Shown here one piece after another: positions 50,249 through 60,708 of a stretch of 64,000 nucleotides of DNA. The stretch's first letter is position 1. Each line of letters opens with the position of its first letter. The stretch is taken from contig NZ_JQLN01000001.1 in assembly GCF_000744225.1 (NCBI RefSeq), forward strand, positions 558,001-622,000. Direction: 5' to 3'. The stretch is from Kitasatospora mediocidica KCTC 9733. Its GTDB lineage: Bacteria; Actinomycetota; Actinomycetes; Streptomycetales; Streptomycetaceae. The notes under the pieces are model-generated. The model made no database searches and was not told the DNA's origin. It saw only the letters and a program-made list of their open reading frames with translations. A program made the position numbers and the translations under genes.

Positions 50249-51685
50249 TCAGGCGGCGTGGCGGTGCGGGCTGTCGGGCGCGTCGACGACGGTGCCCAGG
50301 GCGGGTGCGGCCGGCAGGGCGCTCTCGCCGTACTCGCCGCGGCTGCGCTTGAGCAGGATGTAGACCGGGATGCCGAGCAGGATGGCGAACAGCCCGTAGT
50401 AGACGGTCTGGTAGCCGCTGCCCTGGATCGACCAGTAGGAGAAGACGAGCGCGAGCGAGCTGACCACGGCGTCGCGGACCAGTCGGCCCCGGGCCACCTC
50501 GCGGCGGTGGGTGAGCAGCCAGTAGAGCTGGGCGGCCGCCGAGAAGAGGTAGGGAATGGCGGCGGTGAGCACACTGAGCAGGACGATGGCGGTGAAGACG
50601 TGGTCGAAGCTGCTGTAGGCGGCAACCGTGATCAGCGAGGCCAGCACGGTGGCCGAGACGATGCCGAAGACCGGGACGTCGCCGCGGCGGCTGGCGAACG
50701 CCTTGGGGAAGAGTCCGTCGCGAGCGGCGGCCTCGGGCATCTCGGCGCAGATCATGGTCCAGCCGCCGAGTGCGCCGATGCCGGAGATGATGGCGGCGAC
50801 GGCGACGACGTTGCCGGCCCAGCTGCCGCCGGCCATCTGGTTGGCGGCGTCGGTGAACGGCGCGGTGGAGGCGGCGAGTCGGGCGTGCGGGACGGCGCCG
50901 AAGACCGCGAGGGTGCCGAGCAGGTAGACGGCGGCGCAGGCGAGGGTGCCGTAGAGGGTCGCGCGGGGCACGTTGCGCTCGGGGTCGCGCACCCGGCCGG
51001 CGGCCACCGAGGCGGTCTCCAGGCCGATGTAGCTGAACAGCGCGATGGCCGCGGCAGCGGAGACGGCGCCCAGCGGGGAGCCGCCGCTCGCGTTGAAGGG
51101 CCCGAAGTCGCCGGCACGGACGAAGAACAGGCCGACCGTGGCCATCAGGATCAGCGGGATGAACTTCATTACGGTGGTGACGACTTGGAAGGCACCGACA
51201 CTGCGCAGGCCGACCAGGTTGACGGCGGCGGGGATCCACAGGCCGGTCAGCGCGATGGCGGCGGAGAGCCACTTGTTGTGGCCGGTGTTGACGAAGACCT
51301 CGACGTAGCCGACCCAGGCGACCGCGATGGCGGCGTTGCCGGCCCAGGCGGTGATCCAGTAGGACCACGCGTTGAGGAAGCCGGCGAACTCGCCGAACGC
51401 CTCGCGGGCGTAGACGTACGGGCCGCCGCTGCCCGGCACCCGCTTGGCCAGTCGGCCGAAGGTGAGGGCCAGGGCGATCGCTCCGACGGTGACCACCGCG
51501 AAGGCGACCAGCGAGATCGGCCCGTAGGGGGCGAGGGCGGAGGGCAGCGCGAAGACGCCGGTGCCGATGATGCTGCCCACAATCAGGGCGGTCGCGGTGG
51601 GGAGGCCGAAGGTCGTAGCGGCCTTGGCCGAGGGCTCGTCCGCCTTCTTCAGGTGCGCAGCGCGGGATGACTTCTCTCTGGGCAT
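50249..51685 (-). CDS. APC-family amino acid permease, probable arginine/ornithine antiporter
   Basis: 478 residues with twelve membrane segments. Start region [20 protein letters not shown] carries the GSIIGxGVF substrate motif of the APC superfamily; later [40 protein letters not shown] and [20 protein letters not shown] are typical. Genetic linkage to arginine deiminase suggests exchange of arginine for ornithine, the role of ArcD, although sequence alone would allow other cationic amino acids. Its promoter region is shared with the divergent ornithine carbamoyltransferase gene. Confidence 0.88.
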   Translation of the reverse strand: MPREKSSRAAHLKKADEPSAKAATTFGLPTATALIVGSIIGTGVFALPSALAPYGPISLVAFAVVTVGAIALALTFGRLAKRVPGSGGPYVYAREAFGEFAGFLNAWSYWITAWAGNAAIAVAWVGYVEVFVNTGHNKWLSAAIALTGLWIPAAVNLVGLRSVGAFQVVTTVMKFIPLILMATVGLFFVRAGDFGPFNASGGSPLGAVSAAAAIALFSYIGLETASVAAGRVRDPERNVPRATLYGTLACAAVYLLGTLAVFGAVPHARLAASTAPFTDAANQMAGGSWAGNVVAVAAIISGIGALGGWTMICAEMPEAAARDGLFPKAFASRRGDVPVFGIVSATVLASLITVAAYSSFDHVFTAIVLLSVLTAAIPYLFSAAAQLYWLLTHRREVARGRLVRDAVVSSLALVFSYWSIQGSGYQTVYYGLFAILLGIPVYILLKRSRGEYGESALPAAPALGTVVDAPDSPHRHAA

Positions 51686-51797
51686 GTGCTGTTCCTCGTC
51701 GTGGTGGTGTGGTCCCGGACCAGCGCGTTCCTCGTACAGCCGGCGCCGTGGGGATCGAACGGTCACGATCATCGAAGGCCGCGGCAGGCCCTGTCCG

Positions 51798-51811
51798 GGG
51801 CCGAAGGTCCC
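51798..51811. promoter_or_regulatory. DevR/OsdR-like box, permease side
   Basis: GGGCCGAAGGTCCC lies 113-126 nt upstream of the permease start in the divergent arc promoter region. A weaker half-like sequence, AGGGCCCAAGGGCAC, is nearby at about 51818. Confidence 0.6.
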
Positions 51812-51868
51812 GAGCACAGGGCCCAAGGGCACGACGGGTGCGCTTCGGGCCGAACGCCCGCCACAAGA

Positions 51869-51882
51869 GGGCCGATGGTCCC
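51869..51882. promoter_or_regulatory. DevR/OsdR-like box, carbamoyltransferase side
   Basis: GGGCCGATGGTCCC, the consensus form, lies 122-135 nt upstream of the ornithine carbamoyltransferase start. Together with 51798-51811 it may control both halves of the arginine deiminase pathway. Confidence 0.65.
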
Positions 51883-52003
51883 CATGAGCGGGGCCGTTCG
51901 CGGACGCCTCACCGCCGGGCGAACATGGGAGCGTTCCGGTGATCCCCCCGAAATCCCCAGCGCTGCCTACGCGGTGGCGCCCTCGTCGAGCCGGAGCCCC
52001 ACC

Positions 52004-53005
52004 ATGAGCCCAGTCCTGAAGGACCGTCACTTCCTCAAGGAGACCGATTTCACCGCCGAGGAGTTCACCTCCCTGGTCGACCTCGCCGCCCGCCTCAAGG
52101 CCGACAAGCGCGCCGGCGCCGAGCAGCAGCGCCTGACGGGCCGCAGCATCGCGCTGGTCTTCGAGAAGACCTCCACCCGTACGCGCTGCGCGTTCGAGGT
52201 GGCCGCCCACGACCAGGGCGCGCACGTGACGTACCTGGACCCGGCCGGCACGCAGATCGGGCACAAGGAGTCGATGAGGGACACCGCCCGGGTGCTCGGC
52301 GGGATGTTCGACGGCATCGAGTACCGCGGCAGCGGCCAGGAGCGCGTGGAGGAACTCGCCCGCCACGCGGGCGTACCGGTGTGGAACGGACTGACCGACC
52401 AGTGGCACCCGACCCAGATGCTCGCCGACCTGCTCACCATGCGCGAACAGAGCGGCAAGCCGCTCCATGAGATCTCCTTCGCCTACCTGGGCGACGCCCG
52501 CAACAACGTCGCCAACTCCCTGCTCGTAACGGCCGCACTGCTCGGGATGGACGTCCGGATGGTGGCGCCCCGCGCCCTGTGGAACAGCGACGAGGTCACC
52601 GCCACCGCACGGGCGCTCGCCGAGCAGAGCGGTGCCCGGATCTCCCACACCGAGGACGTCCACCAGGGCGTCGCGGGCGTCGACTTCCTCTACACCGACG
52701 TGTGGCTGTCGATGGGCGAGGACCACAGCCTGTGGGCCGAGCGCATCGACCTGCTGCGGCCCTACCAGATCAACTCGGCCGTGCTGAAGGCCACCGGCAA
52801 CCCGGACGTCAAGCTCCTGCACTGCCTGCCGGCCCTGCACGACGCGGGCACCGATCTCGGCCGGGAGATCCGCGAACTGACCGGCCTCGATGCCCTGGAG
52901 GTCACCGACGAGGTCTTCGAGTCCGAGCACTCCGTCGTCTTCGAACAGGCCGCCAACCGGCTGCACACCATCAAGGCCGTCATGGTCGCCACCCTCGGCC
53001 GCTGA
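52004..53005 (+). CDS. argF: Ornithine carbamoyltransferase (catabolic context)
   Basis: 333 residues. Phosphate-binding motif [20 protein letters not shown] (STRTR, about 55-59), substrate loop [38 protein letters not shown] (HPTQ), and [10 protein letters not shown] (catalytic Cys) with the C-terminal [20 protein letters not shown]. In this setting it runs in the catabolic direction, citrulline plus phosphate to ornithine and carbamoyl phosphate. It is followed 26 nt later by carbamate kinase and is divergent from the deiminase genes. Confidence 0.95.
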   Translation: MSPVLKDRHFLKETDFTAEEFTSLVDLAARLKADKRAGAEQQRLTGRSIALVFEKTSTRTRCAFEVAAHDQGAHVTYLDPAGTQIGHKESMRDTARVLGGMFDGIEYRGSGQERVEELARHAGVPVWNGLTDQWHPTQMLADLLTMREQSGKPLHEISFAYLGDARNNVANSLLVTAALLGMDVRMVAPRALWNSDEVTATARALAEQSGARISHTEDVHQGVAGVDFLYTDVWLSMGEDHSLWAERIDLLRPYQINSAVLKATGNPDVKLLHCLPALHDAGTDLGREIRELTGLDALEVTDEVFESEHSVVFEQAANRLHTIKAVMVATLGR

Positions 53006-53031
53006 CCGCCCTGCCCCTGAGGAGTAACACC

Positions 53032-53949
53032 GTGCGCATCGTCGTAGCCCTGGGCGGCAACGCCCTGCTTCCCCGCGGACAGCACCCCGACGCCGAGCCC
53101 CAGGCCCTGCGGGTCACCGAGGCCGCCCGCGCGCTGGCGCCGCTCGCCCGCGACCACGAGTTGGTCATCACTCACGGCAACGGCCCGCAGGTCGGACTGC
53201 TGGCGATGGAGAGCGCGGCCGACCCGGCCCTCGCCCACCCCTACCCGATCGACGTGCTCGGCGCCGAGACCCAGGGCATGATCGGCTACTGGCTGATCCA
53301 GGGCCTGCACAACGCCCTGCCGGGCCGCCAGGTCGCCTGCCTGCTCAACCAGACCGTGGTGTCCGCCAACGACCCGGCCTTCCACTCCCCCACCAAGTTC
53401 GTCGGACCGGTCTGGACGGAGTCCGAGGCCCGCCGCCAAGCCGCCGAGCGCGGCTGGGCGATCGCCCGCGACGGTGAGCACTGGCGGCGCGTGGTGGCCT
53501 CCCCCGAACCCCGCCGGGTCGCCGAGGCCGGCCTGATCAGACTGCTGCTGGACGCCGGGGCGGTCACGGTCTGCGCCGGAGGCGGCGGCATCCCGGTCGT
53601 GGAGCACGCCGACGGACAGCTGACCGGCACCGAAGCCGTCGTCGACAAGGACCTCACCGCCGCCCTGCTCGCCGAGGAGGTCAAGGCGGACTTCCTGCTG
53701 ATCCTCACCGACGTCCCGCACGTCGTCGCCGGCTACGGCACCCCGAAGGCCCGCCCGTTGCACACCACCACCCCGCGCGAACTACGCAGCCTCGCCTTCC
53801 CGCCCGGCTCCATGGGCCCCAAGGTCGAGGCGGCCGCCCGCTTCGTCGAACACACCGGCGCCATGGCGGCGATCGGCCCGCTGAGCGACGTCCACGGCAT
53901 CCTCCAGTCCACCACGGGCACCTATGTCCGGCCCGACCGGCCGATCTGA
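53032..53949 (+). CDS. arcC: Carbamate kinase
   Basis: 305 residues from GTG 53032, with GAGGAG upstream. Pattern: RIVVALGGNALLPRGQHPD, VITHGNGPQVGLLAMES, NQTVVSANDPAFHSPTKFVG, VVCAGGGGIPVVEHADG-type region, VVDKDLTAALLAEEVKADFL and PPGSMGPKVEAAARF. It makes ATP from carbamoyl phosphate and ADP, the energy yield of the arginine deiminase pathway. A broken relative is at 46850-47205. A terminator follows. Confidence 0.95.
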   Translation: MRIVVALGGNALLPRGQHPDAEPQALRVTEAARALAPLARDHELVITHGNGPQVGLLAMESAADPALAHPYPIDVLGAETQGMIGYWLIQGLHNALPGRQVACLLNQTVVSANDPAFHSPTKFVGPVWTESEARRQAAERGWAIARDGEHWRRVVASPEPRRVAEAGLIRLLLDAGAVTVCAGGGGIPVVEHADGQLTGTEAVVDKDLTAALLAEEVKADFLLILTDVPHVVAGYGTPKARPLHTTTPRELRSLAFPPGSMGPKVEAAARFVEHTGAMAAIGPLSDVHGILQSTTGTYVRPDRPI

Positions 53950-53969
53950 CGTCGAGCCACCGCCACCCG

Positions 53970-54007
53970 ATGGCACAGCGCCGGCCACCCCGCCGGCGCT
54001 GTGCCAT
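53970..54007 (+). terminator. Terminator of the argF-arcC operon
   Basis: ATGGCACAGCGCCGGC (53970-53985) pairs perfectly with 53992-54007 around a 6-nt loop, 21 nt past the arcC stop. A short TT follows. Confidence 0.85.
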
Positions 54008-54140
54008 TTCCCGCTGCTCCACGGAAGGTCGTCTCGGGGCCTGACCGGTCACTCCCTTCCGCGCATGAACTCACCCCCTGCGCTGGGCACGCCCGCTGCC
54101 CCGGGCGGGGAGCCGCCCGGGGCAGTCGGCGTGCAACCGG

Positions 54141-54962
54141 TCAGGGGGCCAGGTCACGGCGGGCCAGCAGCGGCAAGGCAGCGGAGAAGCCGGCCACGCC
54201 GACGGCGAGCAGGACGGCGACCGGGAACCACGCGAGGGTGCCGTGGGCGAGGGCGTCGCCGGGTGTGTAGTAGTGGAACGGGCTGAGGAAGCGCAGCGGG
54301 GCTGCCGGGCTCCAGGCGAGGGCGACGAAGTTGAGAGCGAAGCCGACCGCGCCGAAGGCGATGGTGGCACCGATGACCTGGGAGCGGCGCCGGGCTGCGG
54401 CAGAGACGGCCAGGGCCGGGCCGGCCAGGCTGACACTGAAGCACCAGCCCAGCACCCCGGCGGCGAACACCCCGCGCAGTGGCACCGCCTGGCGCAGCTG
54501 CGGGGAGAGCCCGATCCCGACGGCCGTCGTCAGGGTCGCGGCGGCGTTGAGCAGCAGCGTCGCGGCCAGCAGGGCCACGGTGCGCTCCGCGAGCAGACGG
54601 GCACGGGTCACCGGGCGGACCATCAGGAGTTCGATGGTGCCGCCCTCCACGTCGGCCGCGACCGCCGCTGCGGCGAGCGAGCCGATAGCGGTGAGCTGCA
54701 TCGCGATCCAGAACGGGTGGACCAGTCCGGCGCCGAGCAGTCCGGGGTAACTGGCCAGCGAGACGTCCCCTGTCGAGCCGGAGAACGCCTTGAGCGCACT
54801 GGCCGGTCCACCGCTCGCGCCGCCGAACAGCTGCGCCGGCGGCACGGCGCGGGTGACGACCACCATCAGCGCCTCGAAGAGCACCATCCCGGCCGCCAGG
54901 AAGACCAGCATCCGGCGGCGCCGGGTCAGGGCGAGGACGAACAGAGGGAATCGGGCGCTCAT
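54141..54962 (-). CDS. ABC transporter permease
   Basis: 273 residues. ABC-2 type topology with about six membrane segments (MLVFLAAGMVLFEALMVVVT, AMQLTAIGSLAAAAVAADVE, LLAATLLLNAAATLTTAVGI, VLGWCFSVSLAGPALAVSAA, and a C-terminal VAVLLAVGVAGFSAALPLL). The cytosolic loop EGGTIELLMVRPVTRARLLA is typical of export permeases. It starts 4 bp inside the end of its ATPase gene. Substrate is unknown. Confidence 0.92.
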   Translation of the reverse strand: MSARFPLFVLALTRRRRMLVFLAAGMVLFEALMVVVTRAVPPAQLFGGASGGPASALKAFSGSTGDVSLASYPGLLGAGLVHPFWIAMQLTAIGSLAAAAVAADVEGGTIELLMVRPVTRARLLAERTVALLAATLLLNAAATLTTAVGIGLSPQLRQAVPLRGVFAAGVLGWCFSVSLAGPALAVSAAARRRSQVIGATIAFGAVGFALNFVALAWSPAAPLRFLSPFHYYTPGDALAHGTLAWFPVAVLLAVGVAGFSAALPLLARRDLAP

Positions 54963-55888
54963 GAAAAGGTCTCCACGTTCTGTTCCGGGCTTCGGTAGAG
55001 ATCGAGGAACGCCTCGTCCAGTCCGGCCTCCTCCACCGACAGGTCGACGACTGGCAGGGTGGCCAGCAACTCCCGCAGGCCGTCCGCAACCTCCTGCGGT
55101 GGGACGAGCAGGCGCAGCTCCGTACCGTTCCAGGCCGGTGACCAGGCTTCGGCGCGCCCCAGCGGGCGCGGCCCGAGCGCGTCGGCGAGGACGAGTCGTA
55201 CGCGGCGGGCCCGGGTCTCCCGGAGCTCCGCGACCGCCTGGACGGTGACCAGGCGCCCGCCCCGAACAATCGCCACCCGTCCGCAGGTGCGCTGGACCTC
55301 GGGCAGCACATGGCTGGAGAGCAGCACGGTGCGCCCGTCGGCCGCGGTCTCCGCCAGCAGGCCGAAGAAACTCTCCTGGACGAGCGGGTCGAGCCCTTCG
55401 GAGGGCTCGTCCAGAACCAGCACGTCGGGTTCGTGCTGGAACGCCTGCACCAGCCCGAGCTTCTGCTTCATCCCACGTGAGTACTCGCGCACCGGTCGGG
55501 CGAGGTCGGCGGGCAACAGGCCCAGCCGCTCGCAGAGTTCGTCCCGCCGTGGGTTCGGTGCACCTTGCAGGTCACCCAGCAGGCCCAGCGTTTGACGTCC
55601 GGTCAGTTCGGGGTAGAGCCGCAGTTCCCCCGGCAGGTATCCCAGCCGTGGGCCGAGCCGGCGGTGGTCGGCGACCGGGTCCATCCCGAGGACCGAGACC
55701 CGGCCGCTGGTCGGGCGCAGCAGCCCGACCAGGCAGCGGATGGTCGTGGTCTTGCCCGCGCCGTTGGGTCCGAGGAAGCCGAAGACCTCACCCCGCTCGA
55801 CGGTGACGTCCAACCGGTCGATACCGATCTTGGGTCCGTAGCTCTTGGTCAACGCGTCCAGCTCGATCGCTGCCGCGGTGTGGTTCAT
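54959..55888 (-). CDS. ABC transporter ATP-binding protein
   Basis: 309 residues from ATG 55888. Walker A LGPNGAGKTTTIR, signature EYSRGMKQKLGLVQAFQHEP, Walker B VLVLDEPSEGLDPLVQE, switch His LLSSHVLPEVQRTCG, and a C-terminal domain of DrrA/BcrA type. It is coupled to the permease at 54141-54962. It lies in the low-oxygen island, but the nearest dyads (55930-55965) are weak, so its regulation is unclear. Confidence 0.95.
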   Translation of the reverse strand: MNHTAAAIELDALTKSYGPKIGIDRLDVTVERGEVFGFLGPNGAGKTTTIRCLVGLLRPTSGRVSVLGMDPVADHRRLGPRLGYLPGELRLYPELTGRQTLGLLGDLQGAPNPRRDELCERLGLLPADLARPVREYSRGMKQKLGLVQAFQHEPDVLVLDEPSEGLDPLVQESFFGLLAETAADGRTVLLSSHVLPEVQRTCGRVAIVRGGRLVTVQAVAELRETRARRVRLVLADALGPRPLGRAEAWSPAWNGTELRLLVPPQEVADGLRELLATLPVVDLSVEEAGLDEAFLDLYRSPEQNVETFS

Positions 55889-55973
55889 TCGATGCCTCCC
55901 AAAGCGCAAAGTCGCTGCGGTAGATCCAGCAGGGGCCGGTCTCCTGGGGAGGCCGGTCCCTGGACAGGGTCGG

Positions 55974-56819
55974 TCAGTCGTGCGGGATGACGGCCACCGG
56001 GCACGGCGCATGGCGCAGCAGCTCGCGGGTGAGCGGTCCGAGGTGGCGACGCCCGCGCCGGGCTCCGATCACCAGCAGGTCGGCGCCGGTGGTGGCCTCC
56101 ACCAGATGACCGGCAGGAGTGCCGACGAGGGCACTGCGCCGGATCTTCGTCGTGCCGTTACCCTCCAACGGCGTGGCGACCGCCGTGAGCAGCGCCTGCG
56201 CGCGCTCCAGGGCCGGCCCGGTGTCCATCACGACCGCCATGCCGGACAGGTCGACGTCCGGGTGCCAGGCGTGGACCACCTCCAACTCAGCCTGGCGGGA
56301 GGCGGCCTGGGCAAGCGCGAAACGGGCCGCGGGGCCCGGGTCGTGGTCCGGCGCCACTGCCAGGACGACCCTGTGGGGACTATCCGGCAGCGGCTGCTCG
56401 CCGCGCACCACGACCACTGGGAACTCGGCGTGGCGCACCAGCCCGGTGGCGACCGTTCCCGGCATCAGCACGTCTGCCGCCCGGTGCTTGCGGGATCCGA
56501 CGACGACCAGGGCCGCTCGGCGACCGATCCGCAGCAGCCCCGGGAGCTTGTCGTCGGCGAGAATCCAGGTACTGACCCGCAGGCCCGGTCGGCGGGCGGT
56601 CGCCCGGTTCGCGGCCTCGCTCAGCATGTCCTGGACCACCTGCCGGGCGCGGACGTAGTCGGCGCTTCCCGTCTCGTCGGTCTCGTACCGGCTCCATCGC
56701 CAGGCATGGGCCACCTGGAGCGGGCGCCCCTGCCGGGCTGCCTCGTCGGCGGCCCAGTCCACCACCCGGGCGCTGTCCTCCGATCCGCCGATCGCCGCCA
56801 CTACCGGTGCCGTTGTCAT
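55974..56819 (-). CDS. Tandem universal stress protein
   Basis: 281 residues with two USP domains. Domain 1: VVAAIGGSEDSARVVDWAAD, LVVVGSRKHRAADVLMPGTV, AEFPVVVVRGE. Domain 2: RVVLAVAPDHDPGPAARFAL, LLVIGARRGRRHLGPLTREL, APCPVAVIPHD. The second nucleotide loop deviates from the G-x2-G-x9-G-S/T consensus. Tandem USPs are frequent DosR-regulon members in mycobacteria. It is divergent from the DevR-like regulator gene, with several dyad boxes between. Confidence 0.95.
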   Translation of the reverse strand: MTTAPVVAAIGGSEDSARVVDWAADEAARQGRPLQVAHAWRWSRYETDETGSADYVRARQVVQDMLSEAANRATARRPGLRVSTWILADDKLPGLLRIGRRAALVVVGSRKHRAADVLMPGTVATGLVRHAEFPVVVVRGEQPLPDSPHRVVLAVAPDHDPGPAARFALAQAASRQAELEVVHAWHPDVDLSGMAVVMDTGPALERAQALLTAVATPLEGNGTTKIRRSALVGTPAGHLVEATTGADLLVIGARRGRRHLGPLTRELLRHAPCPVAVIPHD

Positions 56820-56905
56820 GCGATGCCGCCTCTCCCCATTCGTCGGACCGCTGTCGGTGCGGCCGTGCTGAGGTCACTGCACCGCGGTGACGGGGCCGGC
56901 GAACA

Positions 56906-57014
56906 GGGCCCAAGAGTCCCGGTTCCATGGTCCGACGGTCCGTCCACCGTGCTCGGGCCCTTGCCGGGCGGGTAGGGAGGAGAATAGGGCCGACCGGCCC
57001 TGGCCGTTCGGCCC
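56906..57014. promoter_or_regulatory. Cluster of DevR/OsdR-like boxes at the regulator promoter
   Basis: Three sites lie between the USP gene and the regulator gene: GGGCCCAAGAGTCCC (56906-56920), GGGCCGACCGGCCC (56987-57000, a perfect dyad) and GGCCGTTCGGCCC (57002-57014). The first is 87-101 nt upstream of the USP start, the second 87-100 nt upstream of the regulator start. They suggest autoregulation by the DevR-like protein. Confidence 0.6.
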
Positions 57015-57086
57015 TGGACGGGGAAGGCTGCCGGTGAGGCTTCACCTGTGCCGTCGAGGCCGGGCCCAAGGGATGCGGAGATCGCG

Positions 57087-57788
57087 ATGTCGGACGGTAC
57101 AGCGGGGCTTGAGAAGGCGCCGTTCCGGGTCTTTCTGCTTGACGACCACGAGGTGGTGCGCCGCGGCGTGCACGACATGCTGGACGCCGAACCCGACCTC
57201 ACGGTGGTCGGCGAGGCCGGCACGGTCGAGCAGGCCCTGGCCAGGGTGCCGGCGCTGCGACCCGACGTCGCGATCCTGGACGTGCGGCTGCCGGACGGCG
57301 ACGGCGTCTCGGTCTGTCGGGAACTGCGCTCCAAGATGCCGGAGTTGGCGTGTCTGATGCTCACCTCCTTCGACGACGAGGAGGCCCTGCTGGATGCGAT
57401 CATGGCCGGCGCCTCGGGCTACGTCCTCAAGCAGATCAGCGGCACCGACCTGCTGACGGCCGTGCGGACGGTGGCCTCCGGCCAGTCGATGCTGGACCCG
57501 GGCGCCACCACCCGCCTGATGGCCCGGCTGCGCGGCGACGCGGCGGCCGAGCAGCAGCCGACACTGCCCAGTCTGACGGACCGCGAGCGGGAGATCCTCG
57601 CGCTGATCGGCGAGGGCCTGACCAACCGCCAGATCGGCCAGAAGCTCTACCTGGCCGAGAAGACGGTGAAGAACCACATCTCCCGTCTGCTGGCCAAACT
57701 CGGCGTGGAACGCCGGGTGCAGGCCGCCGTCATCGCCACCCAGGCCGCCCACGACCAGCAGGCGGTGCACCGCCCGGGACGGCAGTAG
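57087..57788 (+). CDS. DevR/OsdR-like NarL-family response regulator
   Basis: 233 residues from ATG 57087. Receiver: [20 protein letters not shown], phosphoacceptor in [40 protein letters not shown], and Lys in [14 protein letters not shown], which is the DevR signature. The LuxR helix-turn-helix is [20 protein letters not shown], then [20 protein letters not shown]. DevR/DosR and streptomycete OsdR control dormancy and low-oxygen regulons. Its natural partner is the GAF kinase at 58264-59973. Boxes upstream suggest autoregulation. Confidence 0.95.
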   Translation: MSDGTAGLEKAPFRVFLLDDHEVVRRGVHDMLDAEPDLTVVGEAGTVEQALARVPALRPDVAILDVRLPDGDGVSVCRELRSKMPELACLMLTSFDDEEALLDAIMAGASGYVLKQISGTDLLTAVRTVASGQSMLDPGATTRLMARLRGDAAAEQQPTLPSLTDREREILALIGEGLTNRQIGQKLYLAEKTVKNHISRLLAKLGVERRVQAAVIATQAAHDQQAVHRPGRQ

Positions 57789-57817
57789 GTTCTATGCGCA
57801 GGATCGGGCCTGGATCG

Positions 57818-57831
57818 GGGACCATCGGCCC
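57818..57831. promoter_or_regulatory. DevR/OsdR-like box before the oxidase-fold gene
   Basis: GGGACCATCGGCCC is the reverse complement of the form GGGCCGATGGTCCC and lies 25-38 nt upstream of ATG 57856, closer than at the other genes. Confidence 0.6.
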
Positions 57832-57855
57832 TCGCGGCGCAACCGACAGGGGACG

Positions 57856-58248
57856 ATGATCGGACCCATGACCTCCGATCGTGAGCCGCTGGACGAGCGG
57901 CAGTGCCTGCGGCTGCTGGCCGACATGTCGGTGGGGCGCGTGGTGTACACGGTCCGCGCGCTGCCTGCCGTCCTGCCGGTCCGCTTCCGCCTTGACGGCG
58001 ACGGCAGTCTCCTGCTGCGCGCCCCGGCCGGGTCGGAGGTACCCCGGGCCGTACACGACGCGGTGATCGCCTTCGAGGTGGGGGAGGTCAGCGGAGCGGA
58101 CGGCGCGGGCTGGAGTGTGACCGTCCTCGGCACGGCGCAGGTACTGCCCGGTAAGGGCGGCGCCGCACCGGAGGAGGTGCTGATCCGGCTGCGGCCCGAG
58201 GTGGTGACGGGCCGCGTCCTGGAGTCCATCCCGGCTCCTCCCCGCTGA
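57856..58248 (+). CDS. Pyridoxamine 5'-phosphate oxidase-like protein
   Basis: 130 residues. The split-barrel flavin-binding fold is visible: LDERQCLRLLADMSVGRVVY, LPAVLPVRFRLDGDGSLLLR, VPRAVHDAVIAFEVGEVSGA, GWSVTVLGTAQVLP. Short members of this family bind FMN or F420 and reduce or store cofactors; several occur in actinomycete stress regulons. Alternative start MTSDREPL is four codons later. It ends 15 nt from the convergent kinase gene. Confidence 0.9.
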   Translation: MIGPMTSDREPLDERQCLRLLADMSVGRVVYTVRALPAVLPVRFRLDGDGSLLLRAPAGSEVPRAVHDAVIAFEVGEVSGADGAGWSVTVLGTAQVLPGKGGAAPEEVLIRLRPEVVTGRVLESIPAPPR

Positions 58249-58263
58249 ACACGCCGGCGCGCC

Positions 58264-60102
<1,839 letters not shown>

Positions 60103-60163
60103 TCAACCGGCCATGACAACAAGCAGGCTGACGCACGAGAACACAAACCCCAGGGAGGACCTC

Positions 60164-60610
60164 ATGGAGTTCGACAAGGCAACCGAGCGGCGGATCGTGG
60201 TGGGCGTGGACGGGTCCCCGTCCTCGGAGGCCGCCCTGCGGTGGGCGATCGCGCAGGCCGGCCTGCGCGGAGCCGCCGTCGAGGCGCTGACCAGTTGGGA
60301 GTACCCAGCCACCATCGGCTGGAGTATCCCGATGACCGTGGACACCGACTTCGGCGCTCTGGCGGGCAAGGTGCTCAGCGAGTGCGTCTCGAAGGCCGCC
60401 GGCCCGGACCGCACGGTCGAGATCCGCGAGCACGTGGTGCAGGGCAACGCCGCGCAGGCCCTGGTCGCCGCGGCACACGGCGCGGAGCTGCTCGTGGTGG
60501 GCAACCGCGGCCATGGCGGCTTCACCGAGGCGCTGCTGGGCTCGGTGAGCCAGCGCTGCGTGCATCACGCGACCTGCCCGGTCGTGGTCGTCCGCGACGA
60601 CGAGAACTGA
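60164..60610 (+). CDS. Universal stress protein, single domain
   Basis: 148 residues from ATG 60164, with AGGGAGG upstream. USP fold: RRIVVGVDGSPSSEAALRWA (Asp for ATP), then VVQGNAAQALVAAAHGAELL and VVGNRGHGGFTEALLGSVSQ, giving the full ATP-binding pattern G-x2-G-x9-G-S, then CPVVVVRD. Unlike the tandem USP at 55974 the nucleotide loop is intact. A strong terminator follows. Confidence 0.96.
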   Translation: MEFDKATERRIVVGVDGSPSSEAALRWAIAQAGLRGAAVEALTSWEYPATIGWSIPMTVDTDFGALAGKVLSECVSKAAGPDRTVEIREHVVQGNAAQALVAAAHGAELLVVGNRGHGGFTEALLGSVSQRCVHHATCPVVVVRDDEN

Positions 60611-60612
60611 TC

Positions 60613-60666
60613 GACGGCCGTGCCGGTGGCTCGGGCCTCCTGGCCTGCTCCACCGGCACGGCCGTC
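60613..60666 (+). terminator. Terminator after the USP gene
   Basis: A perfect 17-bp stem (60613-60629 with 60650-60666, GACGGCCGTGCCGGTGG) closes a 20-nt loop, directly after the stop at 60610. Confidence 0.75.
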
Positions 60667-60708
60667 CCGTCCGATCCGCCTCACCATCGCGAGAACAGGA
60701 AGACACCG

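Noticed and set aside
55930..55965. GGGGCCGGTCTCC and GAGGCCGGTCCC before the ABC exporter genes
   Set aside because: Half-sites are there but spacing differs from the dyad, so I do not count them as sites.
60611..60708. Mg2+ riboswitch before the MgtA-type ATPase gene
   Set aside because: The 98-nt leader is mostly the terminator stem of the USP gene; no room or pattern for an M-box.
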